DNA of 64,000 nt, from positions 183,194 through 247,193 of the forward strand of contig NZ_JAAXPS010000004.1 in NCBI RefSeq assembly GCF_012396555.1, read 5' to 3'. Below are positions 25,634 through 34,535 of the stretch, one piece after another. Source of the stretch: Facklamia miroungae. Lineage in GTDB: Bacteria; Bacillota; Bacilli; Lactobacillales; Aerococcaceae. The notes beneath the pieces were generated by a model. That model was not told where the DNA came from, searched no databases, and worked only from the letters and a program-made list of their open reading frames with translations. The position numbers and the translations under genes are program-made. The stretch's first letter is position 1. Each line of letters opens with the position of its first letter.

Positions 25634-26836
25634 ATGAATTTTTGGAAGACTTTTAAAAGCAATGCATTAAACCCTAGTCTAGCACTCGATCTATTAAAGC
25701 AGGTCGACCAAGAAGTTGAAAAGATGGAGCCGCTACGAATTCTTCTTGCAGGTAAGACAGGCTCAGGCAAATCAACACTTGTGAACGCACTATTTAGAGA
25801 AAATATTGCCTCAACAGGAGTAGGGCTGCCGGTAACTCAAAAAGTCCAGAAAATTACCAAACAAGGCTTGCCTCTTATTGTTTATGATACAAAGGGATTA
25901 GAGTTACACTCAAAATCGCAAGATGAAAGTATTGGGCATTTACTTCATTTGGTTAAAAATGCGAAAAAAGGGACAGCGTTGGAACCCATTCATTTAGTGT
26001 ACTACTGTATCAATGCGACAATGGCAAGAATTGAGCCACAAGAAATCACTTTAATTTCTATGCTAGCAGAACAATTACCAGTTGTTGTTGTCTTGACTCA
26101 AGCAATCTCAGACAATATTGAATCTTTTAAAGCTTCTGTTTATAAAGCGGTACCACAAGTGAAAGCAGTTGTTCCTGTTTTGGCCAAAGAGTTAGAATTA
26201 GCGGGAGGTCAAAAAATCGATGCTTACGGTTTGGATGAGTTAATCCGAAAAAGCCATCAGGTAGTTCCAACTGAGGTTAAGAAGGCTTTTATTAATGCCC
26301 AACGGGTAGATTTGGCTTTAAAAGTGGCTGAAGCTAGAAGTTGGGCGAATAGATACATGAAGACAACTTTTGGAATTGGCATAACACCTTTGCCTATTGC
26401 AGATTCAGCTCTTTTGGTACCAATTCAAATAACAATGTTAGCTCATATAACTAGTATATTTGGTTTATCAATCGATAAGAAGCAAATTGTGAGTATGATG
26501 GCAGGTGTAGGTGGTACAGGTTTGGCGAGTGTGGTAGGTAAGTATTTAGCCTCTTCAGCAGCTAAGTGGCTGCCGGGCGTGGGTTCAATTACTGGTGGGG
26601 TTGTTAATGGTTTTACTGCTTCAACTGTTACCCTCGCTTTAGCTTATTCGTATATCGAGATATTAAAACAAATTGCCATTGCAGAAAATCAAGGTAAAAA
26701 ATTATTAGCTAAGGAAATCACTGAATTGATGCGCAAAACTTTTGGTGAAGAACTTAAAACACTTAATTTGAGTTTACCTCATAATCTTAGAGAGTCTTTG
26801 CCAGATTGGATTGCCACTGAGATCGATCATAAATAA
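25634..26836 (+). CDS. Era-like GTPase with C-terminal DUF697-type membrane domain
   Basis: The 400-residue protein has a TRAFAC-class GTPase domain with P-loop LLAGKTGSGKSTLVNAL (about 36-52), G3 VYDTKGLEL and a G4 candidate VVVVLTQAIS where the usual NKxD is degenerate. It is followed by a glycine/alanine-rich hydrophobic domain of about 120 residues (AGVGGTGLASVVGKYLAS) like DUF697. Related proteins (YcjF type) are membrane-linked and of unknown role. GGAGGTGA precedes the ATG. The operon with the YugP-like protease hints at an envelope function, which is inference. Confidence 0.75.
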   Translation: MNFWKTFKSNALNPSLALDLLKQVDQEVEKMEPLRILLAGKTGSGKSTLVNALFRENIASTGVGLPVTQKVQKITKQGLPLIVYDTKGLELHSKSQDESIGHLLHLVKNAKKGTALEPIHLVYYCINATMARIEPQEITLISMLAEQLPVVVVLTQAISDNIESFKASVYKAVPQVKAVVPVLAKELELAGGQKIDAYGLDELIRKSHQVVPTEVKKAFINAQRVDLALKVAEARSWANRYMKTTFGIGITPLPIADSALLVPIQITMLAHITSIFGLSIDKKQIVSMMAGVGGTGLASVVGKYLASSAAKWLPGVGSITGGVVNGFTASTVTLALAYSYIEILKQIAIAENQGKKLLAKEITELMRKTFGEELKTLNLSLPHNLRESLPDWIATEIDHK

Positions 26837-26851
26837 TAAATCTAATAGATA

Positions 26852-26900
26852 ATGTATCCGTTTATTCTTTTATCAAAGGGTAAAAGGATACATTTTAATT
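26852..26900 (+). terminator. Terminator after the GTPase gene
   Basis: ATGTATCC (26852-26859) pairs with GGATACAT (26886-26893) around a long AT-rich loop, followed by TTTAATTTAA. Confidence 0.65.
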
Positions 26901-26931
26901 TAACTCTATTTTAAAATTTGGTAAGCTTTAC

Positions 26932-26960
26932 TTGACAAATTAGAAATAAGAAGATAGTAT
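26932..26960 (+). promoter_or_regulatory. Promoter of the adcACB zinc-uptake operon
   Basis: Consensus TTGACA (26932-26937), 17 bases, TAGTAT (26955-26960). Confidence 0.7.
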
Positions 26961-26972
26961 ACATAGAGTTAT

Positions 26973-26987
26973 TAGTAACTGTTACTA
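26973..26987 (+). promoter_or_regulatory. Palindromic zinc-repressor operator candidate (Zur-like 7-1-7)
   Basis: TAGTAAC-T-GTTACTA is a perfect 7-1-7 palindrome lying just after the predicted transcription start. The core GTAAnnnTTAC resembles Zur/Fur-family boxes more than the AdcR box (TTAACnnGTTAA). Zinc repression is expected for this operon; the regulator is not identified. Confidence 0.6.
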
Positions 26988-27009
26988 TTTATTAAAGGAG
27001 GAGTTTGAT

Positions 27010-27975
27010 TTGAGCAAATTTTCAAAGATATTAGCAAGTTTTATTTTAGGATTAGCAGTAGTAGGACAATTTTTTTCTGGAGTGATAGGGGCTCAGGACA
27101 AACCAAAAGTCATGACAACTTTTTATCCTGTATATTTTTTAGCTTCACAAATTGCTGGAGATCATATGGAAGTTTCTATGTTATTAGAGGCTAATCAAGA
27201 TGCTCATGCCTATGAATCTAGCGCTCAAGATGCTGTGAAAATTCAAGAAAGTGATTTGTTCATTTATCAAGATGATGAGATGGAGTACTTTGTAAATGAT
27301 TTGCTATCATTAGTTGAATCGGATGCAACTAAAGTTTTAGAATCAACTGAAGGCATTGATTTACTGAGTGGAGAAGGAAAAATGTCAGAAGATCATGCTC
27401 ATGAAGAGGAGGATCATGCCCATGAAGAGGAAGACCATAATCACGAGGGACATAATCACGAATTTGATCCTCATACATGGTTAGATCCTGTTATTTATAG
27501 TAAGCAAGCAGAAAATATTAAAGAAGCAATGATTGAAATCGATCCGGCTAACTCTAAAACTTATGAAGAAAATTATCAAATCTTGAAAGAAAAACTTGAT
27601 GAATTAAATGAAGAGTATCAAACTAAACTTAAAAATTTAAAAAACAAAACAATAGTTGTTCAGCACAGAGCCTTTGGCTATTTAGCTCATGCTTATGGTT
27701 TAGAACAAATTGCAATTGCAGGTCTTTCTTCTGATCAAGAACCTTCTGCTCAACAAATAGCTAAAATGCAAGAGCTTTTAAAAGAAAAACAAGTAAATAA
27801 AATCTATGTTGATCCAGCAATTGATTCTAAGATTGCCCAAACAGTGGCTAGTTCAACTCAAGCGGAGTTATTGCCTTTAAGGACACTGGAATTAGTTTCT
27901 GATGAAGAGAAAGCTGCTGGAGAAGATTATTTTACACTAATGCTTAAAAATCTTGAACAATTACTTCGAAACTAG
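27010..27975 (+). CDS. adcA: Zinc ABC transporter substrate-binding protein (AdcA/ZnuA type)
   Basis: The 321-residue cluster 9 binding protein has zinc ligands around DAHAYESS, FDPHTWLDP, VVQHRAFGYLAHAYGL and KIYVDPAID. A His/Glu-rich loop (residues about 124-155, repeated DHAHEEE and NHEGHNHE) is the mark of zinc rather than manganese receptors. The signal peptide ends GVIGAQ and has no lipobox cysteine, so it would be released by signal peptidase I unless held otherwise; Gram-positive AdcA is normally a lipoprotein. The start is TTG 27010 with AAGGAGG upstream. First gene of adcACB. Confidence 0.92.
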   Translation: MSKFSKILASFILGLAVVGQFFSGVIGAQDKPKVMTTFYPVYFLASQIAGDHMEVSMLLEANQDAHAYESSAQDAVKIQESDLFIYQDDEMEYFVNDLLSLVESDATKVLESTEGIDLLSGEGKMSEDHAHEEEDHAHEEEDHNHEGHNHEFDPHTWLDPVIYSKQAENIKEAMIEIDPANSKTYEENYQILKEKLDELNEEYQTKLKNLKNKTIVVQHRAFGYLAHAYGLEQIAIAGLSSDQEPSAQQIAKMQELLKEKQVNKIYVDPAIDSKIAQTVASSTQAELLPLRTLELVSDEEKAAGEDYFTLMLKNLEQLLRN

Positions 27976-27998
27976 ATGCCAGACAAGGAGGCCTTGAA

Positions 27999-28703
27999 AT
28001 GAAGGTATTATCAGTTGAGAACTTATCCTTTTATTATGAAGAAGAAAAAGTTTTGAATAATATCACTTTTGATATTTCTGCGGGCGAATTTGTTATTTTA
28101 ACTGGAGAGAATGGAGCTGCTAAATCTACACTCATCAAAAATATAATAGGCATATTGAAGCCAGCTACAGGTAAAGTAACAATATCCAAAAAAAATCAAG
28201 CAGGGAAGGCATTATCAATAGGATATGTTGCTCAAAATATTTCTGCCTTTAATTCTGGCTTTCCAAGTACTGTCCAACGCTTTGTAGAGTCCGGTCGATA
28301 TAGTCAAAATAGATGGTTTAAAAGGTTAGATGCTATTGATTATGAACACGTTGATCGGGCCTTAGAGGCAGTTGGCATGACGAATATGCGAAATAAACTA
28401 ATTGGACAACTTTCTGGCGGTCAAAAGCAACGCATTATTTTAGCGCGCGTTTTTGCTTTGGATCCTGACCTATATGTCTTAGATGAACCAACTAATGGAA
28501 TGGACAGTCATTCTCGCCGAAAATTTTATAAACTTTTAAAACATCTCACTAAACAACATGGGAAAACAATTATGATGGTTACGCATGCTGATGATGAAAT
28601 TGAGGGTTTTTATGATCGTGAGATACGTCTAATTAGAGAGGAGGGTTCTCCTTGGAGATGTTTCAGTATGACTTCATCCAACGCGCATTTATTGCAGGAT
28701 TAG
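27999..28703 (+). CDS. adcC: Zinc ABC transporter ATP-binding protein
   Basis: The 234-residue ATPase has P-loop LTGENGAAKSTL, where the Gly before the Lys is Ala; the same replacement occurs in streptococcal AdcC, so it is a family trait and not damage. Signature LSGGQKQR, Walker B LYVLDEPTNGMD and H-loop MVTHAD are intact. The C-terminal SPWRCF also matches AdcC. AAGGAGG precedes the ATG, 23 bases after adcA. The last 52 bases overlap adcB. Confidence 0.92.
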   Translation: MKVLSVENLSFYYEEEKVLNNITFDISAGEFVILTGENGAAKSTLIKNIIGILKPATGKVTISKKNQAGKALSIGYVAQNISAFNSGFPSTVQRFVESGRYSQNRWFKRLDAIDYEHVDRALEAVGMTNMRNKLIGQLSGGQKQRIILARVFALDPDLYVLDEPTNGMDSHSRRKFYKLLKHLTKQHGKTIMMVTHADDEIEGFYDREIRLIREEGSPWRCFSMTSSNAHLLQD

Positions 28704-29479
28704 CTATGTCATTTATCACCCCTATTCTGGGACTTTTTTTGATTTTAAGAAGACAATCATTAATGGCAGATACTTTGTCACATATATCTTTAGCTGGAGT
28801 TGCTCTAGGAATTATTATTGGCATACAGCCAACCTATTCGACAATTTTTGTGGTTGTATTAGCTTCTTTAGGTATTGAATATTTAAGAACAGTTTATCGT
28901 CATTTTACAGAAATATCAGTGGCGCTCATGATGTCTACTGGTATGGCTCTCGCTTTATTTCTATTGAGTTTCAATTCAAGTAGCGGTGTCTTTAAGGTAG
29001 ACCAATACCTCTTTGGATCGATTATTTTAATTCAAGACCAAGAAGTTTATTTGTTAATAGGTTTAGCTATAGTTATCATAAGTTTATATGCAATTTTTAG
29101 AAAGCCTCTTTATATTATTTCTTTTGATGAAACAACCGCTAAAACGGTGGGATTACCTGTACGCTTTATATCCACTTGTTTTTCGATTTTAACCGGGATT
29201 GCTATTTCAATTATGATGCCAATTGTAGGGGTTTTACTGGTATCAGCCTTAATTGTTATTCCTTCTTCAACGGCTATACGAATTTCTAGATCCTTTAATC
29301 AGGCAATTGCTATCGGAGTTGGAATAAATGTTATTGGAATTTTCTTAGGTCTATTCGCTTCCTATCGAATGGACACTCCTCCTGGTGCTTCTATCACTTT
29401 GATTTTTATTTTAATCTTTATAATTGTAGTGGTAGCTCAACGGACTCAAAGAATTTTTCGCAATTATCATCATAAATAG
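28652..29479 (+). CDS. adcB: Zinc ABC transporter permease
   Basis: The 275-residue permease has about eight hydrophobic segments. The start YDFIQRAFIAGLAMSFITP and the stretch LRRQSLMADTLSHISLAGVA are nearly the same as in streptococcal AdcB. TTG 28652 is chosen as start because GAGGAGGG is 8 bases upstream; ATG 28658 is the alternative. It overlaps adcC by 52 bases in another frame. A terminator follows. No adcR gene is in the operon. Confidence 0.92.
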   Translation: MEMFQYDFIQRAFIAGLAMSFITPILGLFLILRRQSLMADTLSHISLAGVALGIIIGIQPTYSTIFVVVLASLGIEYLRTVYRHFTEISVALMMSTGMALALFLLSFNSSSGVFKVDQYLFGSIILIQDQEVYLLIGLAIVIISLYAIFRKPLYIISFDETTAKTVGLPVRFISTCFSILTGIAISIMMPIVGVLLVSALIVIPSSTAIRISRSFNQAIAIGVGINVIGIFLGLFASYRMDTPPGASITLIFILIFIIVVVAQRTQRIFRNYHHK

Positions 29480-29485
29480 TTTCTT

Positions 29486-29517
29486 AAGAGTTTTGACCAA
29501 TGTCAAAACTCTTTTAT
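29486..29517 (+). terminator. Terminator of adcACB
   Basis: AAGAGTTTTGAC pairs with GTCAAAACTCTT around CAAT and is followed by a T-rich run. Confidence 0.85.
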
Positions 29518-29541
29518 TTTACCTAACTAAATGAAGAGGGA

Positions 29542-29570
29542 TTGAAAAATCGAACGAATAATGATAAAGT
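29542..29570 (+). promoter_or_regulatory. purR promoter with possible PurBox
   Basis: TTGAAA (29542-29547), 17 bases, TAAAGT (29565-29570). Within the spacer AAAATCGAACGAA resembles the PurBox AWWWCCGAACWWT (10 of 13 by eye), so PurR may control its own gene. The promoter covers the upstream ATG at 29561, which argues against that codon being the start. Confidence 0.45.
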
Positions 29571-29599
29571 TTCTTCAATGTGCGGAAAGGGTGGATGAC

Positions 29600-30436
29600 A
29601 TGCAAATGAATAAAAAATACAAACGTAATCAACGTCTTATTGCAATCACGCATCAGTTAATGAACAAACCAAATCAATTAATAAATTTACAAGATTTTGC
29701 GAGTAGATTTCAGTGTGCTAAATCATCTGTTAGTGAAGATTTAGCAATGGTAAGAATGGTTTTTGATGAAATGCAGTTAGGACAACTTGAAACTTTAACT
29801 GGTAAAACAGGGGGAGTTATCTTTCGTCCTCAACTATCTGAAGAAGAAATAATAGCTATTCAAACTCAGGTTAAAGAGCGTCTTTCAGAAGGCAAGAGGA
29901 TTTTGCCAGGCAACTATATCTTTGTTAATGATTTACTACAAGATCCAAGTGTTTTAAATCCAATTGCTCAATTAATTGCTGCTAAGTATGCAGAAAAAGA
30001 AATCGACACCATTTTAACCATTGAATCTAAAGGTATCGGTTTGGCAGCCGCTGTCGCTCTCTATTTAAATAAACCCTATGTAGTTGTTCGTAGAGAATCG
30101 ACGTCAGGTGAAGGTTCAACTATTTCTATTAATTATACATCTGGTTCTACTCAAACGGTGAAGAAAATGGAACTGTCTAAATCAGCCTTAAAATCACACA
30201 GTCGTGTTTTAATAGTGGATGATTTTCTACGTAATGGGGGAACATTAACTGGTCTTTTAAATTTGATCGAAGAGTTTGACTCTAAAGCAGCAGGAATATG
30301 TGTTTTTGCTGAGAATAAAGTAAAAAATAGGATGAATATCCCTAATTATCATGCTCTTTTTGAAACGCAACTCCGTTATAATAATCAGTTGGGGCATTAC
30401 CAACTAGAAATTGAAGCAGGAAATTTTTTTAACTAA
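29600..30436 (+). CDS. purR: Purine operon regulator PurR
   Basis: The 278-residue regulator has an N-terminal winged helix (about 1-75, FASRFQCAKSSVSEDLAMVR) and a C-terminal phosphoribosyltransferase-like domain with PRPP motif VLIVDDFLRNGGT, as in Bacillus PurR. PRPP levels tune its DNA binding at PurBoxes. ATG 29600 is chosen because AAAGG lies 9 bases upstream and the predicted transcript begins near 29576; ATG 29561 has no ribosome site. It is followed by glmU and prs (prs makes PRPP, the effector), the common purR-glmU-prs order in Firmicutes. Confidence 0.93.
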   Translation: MQMNKKYKRNQRLIAITHQLMNKPNQLINLQDFASRFQCAKSSVSEDLAMVRMVFDEMQLGQLETLTGKTGGVIFRPQLSEEEIIAIQTQVKERLSEGKRILPGNYIFVNDLLQDPSVLNPIAQLIAAKYAEKEIDTILTIESKGIGLAAAVALYLNKPYVVVRRESTSGEGSTISINYTSGSTQTVKKMELSKSALKSHSRVLIVDDFLRNGGTLTGLLNLIEEFDSKAAGICVFAENKVKNRMNIPNYHALFETQLRYNNQLGHYQLEIEAGNFFN

Positions 30437-30511
30437 TAATGCCATAGCCAGATGAGGTTGAAATAGGTATAATATAAAGGTGAATGTCGCAGATCGAAGG
30501 AGCGTGAATAA

Positions 30512-31879
30512 ATGAAAAGAATGGCGATTATTTTAGCAGCTGGCAAAGGAACGCGAATGAAATCGACACTACCCAAAGTTCTACATAAGATCAGTGGAAT
30601 TTCAATGGCGGAACATGTTGTTCGAGCAGTTCTGAAAAGTCATGTCGAAAGGTTGGTAACAATAGTTGGCAATGGGGCTGATTTAGTAAAGAACCAATTG
30701 AACTCGCTATCTGATTTCGCTTTTCAAGCAGAACAATTAGGAACAGGCCATGCGGTCCTCCAGGCTGAAAAAATTCTTGCAGAAGAAGAAGGAAGCACCT
30801 TGGTTATTTGTGGAGACACTCCACTTTTATCGGGCGAAACTTTAAGTAAACTTTTTGAACACCATGAAAAAACAGGATCAAAAGCGACTGTATTAACAGC
30901 AAAAACATCAGATCCGACAGGGTATGGTCGAATTGTTCGTAATCAGGAGGGTCAAGTGCTTAAAATTGTTGAACAAAAGGATGCTTCAGCTGAAGAACTT
31001 GAAATTGAAGAAATAAATACAGGCACTTATATTTTTGATAATCGTAAGTTGTTTATGGCTTTAAAATCAATAAGTAATCATAATGCTCAAGGAGAGTATT
31101 ATTTGCCAGACATTATCGAAATTTTTCAAAAGCAAGGTGAAGAGGTTCATGCTTTTAACATGGACAATTTTGAAGAATCGATCGGAGTAAATGATCGCTT
31201 AGCTCTTGCGAAAGCTCAACAGCTCATGACTAAACGTATCATTAAGCAACATATGCAAAATGGTGTAAGTTTTTTAAATCCTGACTCAACTTATATTGAA
31301 TCGGATGTGGAAATTGGTGAGGATACCTTGATCGAAGGTGGTGTCTCACTAAAAGGCAAGACAGTTATCGGGAAATCAACTAAGATTGGAGCTTATAGTG
31401 AAATCGTAGATAGCCAAATTGGTGATCAAGTAACTATTACTCAGTCTACTATTGAAGAGTCAAAGATTGCTGACAATGTCACGATTGGACCGTTCGCGCA
31501 CTTAAGACCAAAAAGTCAATTGGCAGAAGGTGTTCGAATTGGAAATTTTGTTGAAGTTAAAAATTCTATTATAGGAAAGAATACTAAAGCAGGACACCTA
31601 GCCTATATTGGAGATGCTGATTTAGGTGAGGAAGTGAATGTTAGCTGTGGAGTAATTTTTTGTAATTATGATGGCAAGAGAAAATATCGTTCAAAAGTGG
31701 GTGATCAAGTTTTTCTCGGAAGCAATTCCAATATAGTTTCTCCTGTCAAAATCGGGGATCGGGCTTTTGTTGCCGCAGGTTCAACGATTGTTAAGGATGT
31801 TGAGGAAGAAGCGCTAGCAATTGCGCGTAGCAGTCAAATTAATAAGTTAGGCTACTGGACTAAATATATTAATAAATAA
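30512..31879 (+). CDS. glmU: Bifunctional GlcNAc-1-phosphate uridyltransferase / glucosamine-1-phosphate acetyltransferase
   Basis: The 455-residue cytosolic enzyme makes UDP-GlcNAc for wall and teichoic acid synthesis. The N-terminal nucleotidyltransferase has [18 protein letters not shown] and VICGDTPLL; the C-terminal left-handed beta helix shows hexapeptide repeats from about residue 250 ([25 protein letters not shown]) and the active-site stretch [11 protein letters not shown]. Full length. AAGGAG lies 10 bases before the ATG. It lies 22 bases before prs. Confidence 0.96.
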   Translation: MKRMAIILAAGKGTRMKSTLPKVLHKISGISMAEHVVRAVLKSHVERLVTIVGNGADLVKNQLNSLSDFAFQAEQLGTGHAVLQAEKILAEEEGSTLVICGDTPLLSGETLSKLFEHHEKTGSKATVLTAKTSDPTGYGRIVRNQEGQVLKIVEQKDASAEELEIEEINTGTYIFDNRKLFMALKSISNHNAQGEYYLPDIIEIFQKQGEEVHAFNMDNFEESIGVNDRLALAKAQQLMTKRIIKQHMQNGVSFLNPDSTYIESDVEIGEDTLIEGGVSLKGKTVIGKSTKIGAYSEIVDSQIGDQVTITQSTIEESKIADNVTIGPFAHLRPKSQLAEGVRIGNFVEVKNSIIGKNTKAGHLAYIGDADLGEEVNVSCGVIFCNYDGKRKYRSKVGDQVFLGSNSNIVSPVKIGDRAFVAAGSTIVKDVEEEALAIARSSQINKLGYWTKYINK

Positions 31880-31901
31880 ATTTAAGGAAAGAGGGATTTG
31901 G

Positions 31902-32885
31902 TTGGCAAGTCAACAATATAAGGATCCAAAGTTAAAGATCTTCGCATTAAGTTCAAATGAAAAATTAGCGGCTGCTATTGCAGCAGCAGTTGGAGTAGAC
32001 CTTGGTGAAATTTCTTTATCACAGTTTGCTGATGGAGAAATTCGTGTAAATATTGATGAATCGACTAGGGGGGCACATGTTTATATTGTGCAGTCAACCT
32101 CTTCGCCAGTCAATGATCATTTGATGGAATTATTGATTACGATAGATGCTTTACGCCGTGCTTCAGCAAAAACAATTAATGTTGTTATGCCATATTATGG
32201 CTATGCACGTCAAGATCGCAAAGCGCAGTCTCGTGAGCCGATCACAGCGAAGCTCGTAGCGAATATGTTAGAGCAAGCGGGCGCCGATCGTGTTGTTGCT
32301 TTAGATTTACACGCTGCTCAAATCCAAGGGTTCTTCGATATACCAGTAGACCACTTATTAGGAGCACCTTTACTTGCTAACTACTTTATCGACAATAAGC
32401 TTTTTGGTGATGATGTGGTAGTAGTATCTCCAGACCATGGTGGAGTGACTCGTGCTCGTAAATTAGCGGAGTTTTTAAAGGCACCGATTGCGATTGTCGA
32501 TAAGCGTCGTCCTCGTCCGAATGTCGCTGAAGTCATGAGCATTGTTGGGGATGTAAAAGATAAGACAGCCGTAATTATTGATGACATGATTGATACAGCA
32601 GGTACAATCACGATTGCAGCACAAGCATTGATGGACCGAGGGGCTAAGGAAGTTTATGCTACCTGTACTCATCCGGTTCTATCAGGACCAGCTATCGAAC
32701 GCTTGCAAACTTCGGTTATTAAGAAAGTAATTGTGACCGATACAATTCTTTTACCTGAAGATAAGAAAATTGATAAAATAGAAATAGTTTCAGTCGCCCA
32801 ACTAATTGCTGAGGCCATTAAACGAATTCATGAAAATCGCTCAGTTTCACCACTTTTCAATGAAAAATTTACAATTATTGATTAA
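31902..32885 (+). CDS. prs: Ribose-phosphate pyrophosphokinase
   Basis: The 327-residue enzyme makes PRPP from ribose-5-phosphate and ATP (EC 2.7.6.1) for nucleotides, NAD, His and Trp. Motifs: [33 protein letters not shown] (flexible catalytic loop), [18 protein letters not shown] and the PRPP-binding [12 protein letters not shown]. The start is TTG 31902 with GAGGG 6 bases upstream. It lies directly after glmU. Confidence 0.96.
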   Translation: MASQQYKDPKLKIFALSSNEKLAAAIAAAVGVDLGEISLSQFADGEIRVNIDESTRGAHVYIVQSTSSPVNDHLMELLITIDALRRASAKTINVVMPYYGYARQDRKAQSREPITAKLVANMLEQAGADRVVALDLHAAQIQGFFDIPVDHLLGAPLLANYFIDNKLFGDDVVVVSPDHGGVTRARKLAEFLKAPIAIVDKRRPRPNVAEVMSIVGDVKDKTAVIIDDMIDTAGTITIAAQALMDRGAKEVYATCTHPVLSGPAIERLQTSVIKKVIVTDTILLPEDKKIDKIEIVSVAQLIAEAIKRIHENRSVSPLFNEKFTIID

Positions 32886-32922
32886 ATTTCTAAACATAAA
32901 TCAAATTTAAGTATCTTATTTT

Positions 32923-32966
32923 AGCTCATCTTATTTTGTAAGAAATAGGGTGGGCTTAAATATATA
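32923..32966 (+). terminator. Possible terminator after prs
   Basis: AGCTCATCTTATTT (32923-32936) pairs, with G-U wobbles, with AAATAGGGTGGGCT (32943-32956), followed by an AT stretch without a good T run. It is probably a terminator of moderate strength. Confidence 0.5.
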
Positions 32967-33073
32967 TGGACGGCTTCATATATTTACAAAGCTTCAGTCT
33001 TTTTGTTGATGGTTATTTTTTCTAGAAGTCGGTATAATAGAAGAGAACCAATGGAATAGAAAGAGGGTTTATG

Positions 33074-34465
33074 ATGAACCATCGAAAAGAATGGAACAAT
33101 TTATTACGCTTTGTTGTAGCGATAATGGGTTCGCTCGTTTGTCTTTTAAGTATTTTACTATCATTTTATCTGAAATTTGCTGGTCAAATTCCATCGAGAA
33201 ATTTCATCGCTTTTGAATCGAGCTATTTGTGGATTGCTTTGGGATTTATTTTTATAAATTTTCTTTTTGGAACCTATATATTTTATAACAAAACATTAAT
33301 GGATCTTTTTTATTTTACTATGTTGTCACAACTGTTTTTGTCTTTTTTCATGATGGCTGTAACTTACGCAGGATCATGGTTAACATTTCCTAGATCTGTA
33401 ATTCTGTTAAATTTTTTTGTAGGAACATCACTCTTATTTCTTTTTAACGCGATGGCCTACGTTCTCTACCATCGTCTTTCTGGACGTAAAAGAGTTTTGG
33501 TCATTGGGGAAAATCAAAAAGCACTTAATGCTGTTATCAATTTTGATCGGATGAGTAATCGTAGACACGAAGTGACGCATGTTGCTTTATCGAATTATTA
33601 TCAACGAGTAGTTGAATTGTCTGATGAAGTCGATATAGTCTATCTTACTGGTTACATTGAGGAAACTGAACGGTTGAAAATATTTGATTATTTGATGCGA
33701 AACAATAAAAAGCTCTTTTTATCAACTAATTTTGCTAACTTAATGATGGTCAATCCTAATATTATGAGTTTTGAGGATGAGAGTTTGATTGAGGTATCGA
33801 CATTTTCTATTTCTTTTGAGCAAGCGATTATCAAACGTAGCATAGATATTGCTTCCTCACTCATATTATTATTTTTGGCTTCACCTATCATGTTAATCAC
33901 AGCAATTGCTGTAAAACTAGATAGTAAAGGTCCAATCTTTTATCGGCAAGTTAGAATTACTAAAGGGTCAAGACCCTTTAATATTTTAAAATTTCGTTCA
34001 ATGACGCAGACAGCTGAAGATGAATCTGGACCAGTTCTTGCTAGTTCTAATGATGCCCGAGTAACTCGAGTAGGTAAATTTATTCGTACCACCAGAATTG
34101 ATGAGTTACCTCAATTAATTAATGTTTTAGTAGGAGATATGTCTCTTGTAGGTCCACGTCCGGAACGCCCTTTCTTTGTTAATCAATTTAATCAAGAGAA
34201 TGCTTACTATGATTTACGCCACCATGTCCGTGCAGGTATTACAGGTTATGCCCAAGTTTATGGTAAATACGCAACTGACTTTAATAATAAATTAAATTTT
34301 GATTTGCTATATATAAAGAACTATTCAATCGCCTTTGATTTTAAGTTGCTGTTTCAAACAATTAAAATTCTTTTTGATAAAGTGTCCTCAAGAGGGGTAG
34401 ATGAAGAAAATGTGGTAATACCGACTTGGGAAGATTTTCGATCAAGAATTATTATTCTGGACTAG
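33074..34465 (+). CDS. Polyprenyl-phosphate sugar-phosphate transferase (exopolysaccharide initiation)
   Basis: The 463-residue protein has about five N-terminal membrane helices (to residue 135), a cytosolic nucleotide-binding-like region (RKRVLVIGENQKALNAV), then another helix and the bacterial sugar transferase domain (from about 255: KRSIDIASSLILLFLASP, FYRQVRITKGSRPFNILKFR, RTTRIDELPQLINVLVGDMS). Proteins of this CpsE/WcaJ class load the first sugar phosphate on undecaprenyl phosphate. It stands alone without glycosyltransferase genes, so the polysaccharide is unknown. ATG 33074 fits GAGGG spacing better than ATG 33071. A TATAAT at 33033 probably serves it. Confidence 0.86.
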   Translation: MNHRKEWNNLLRFVVAIMGSLVCLLSILLSFYLKFAGQIPSRNFIAFESSYLWIALGFIFINFLFGTYIFYNKTLMDLFYFTMLSQLFLSFFMMAVTYAGSWLTFPRSVILLNFFVGTSLLFLFNAMAYVLYHRLSGRKRVLVIGENQKALNAVINFDRMSNRRHEVTHVALSNYYQRVVELSDEVDIVYLTGYIEETERLKIFDYLMRNNKKLFLSTNFANLMMVNPNIMSFEDESLIEVSTFSISFEQAIIKRSIDIASSLILLFLASPIMLITAIAVKLDSKGPIFYRQVRITKGSRPFNILKFRSMTQTAEDESGPVLASSNDARVTRVGKFIRTTRIDELPQLINVLVGDMSLVGPRPERPFFVNQFNQENAYYDLRHHVRAGITGYAQVYGKYATDFNNKLNFDLLYIKNYSIAFDFKLLFQTIKILFDKVSSRGVDEENVVIPTWEDFRSRIIILD

Positions 34466-34473
34466 CTAAATCC

Positions 34474-34502
34474 TAGTGAAATTTAATAATTTATGTTAAA
34501 AT
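34474..34502 (+). promoter_or_regulatory. Promoter of the secreted-protein gene
   Basis: TAGTGA (34474-34479), 17 bases, TAAAAT (34497-34502), with an extended -10 TG one base before it. Confidence 0.45.
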
Positions 34503-34535
34503 TTTTTTAGATTAAATTGCAGGGAGGTTACTAGT

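Noticed and set aside
27999..28703. Damaged P-loop (GAAKS) making AdcC inactive
   Set aside because: The same Ala occurs in streptococcal AdcC and all other ATPase motifs are intact.
28652..28703. 52-base adcC-adcB overlap as an annotation error
   Set aside because: Both ends match AdcC (SPWRCF) and AdcB (YDFIQRAF) homologues, so the overlap is real.
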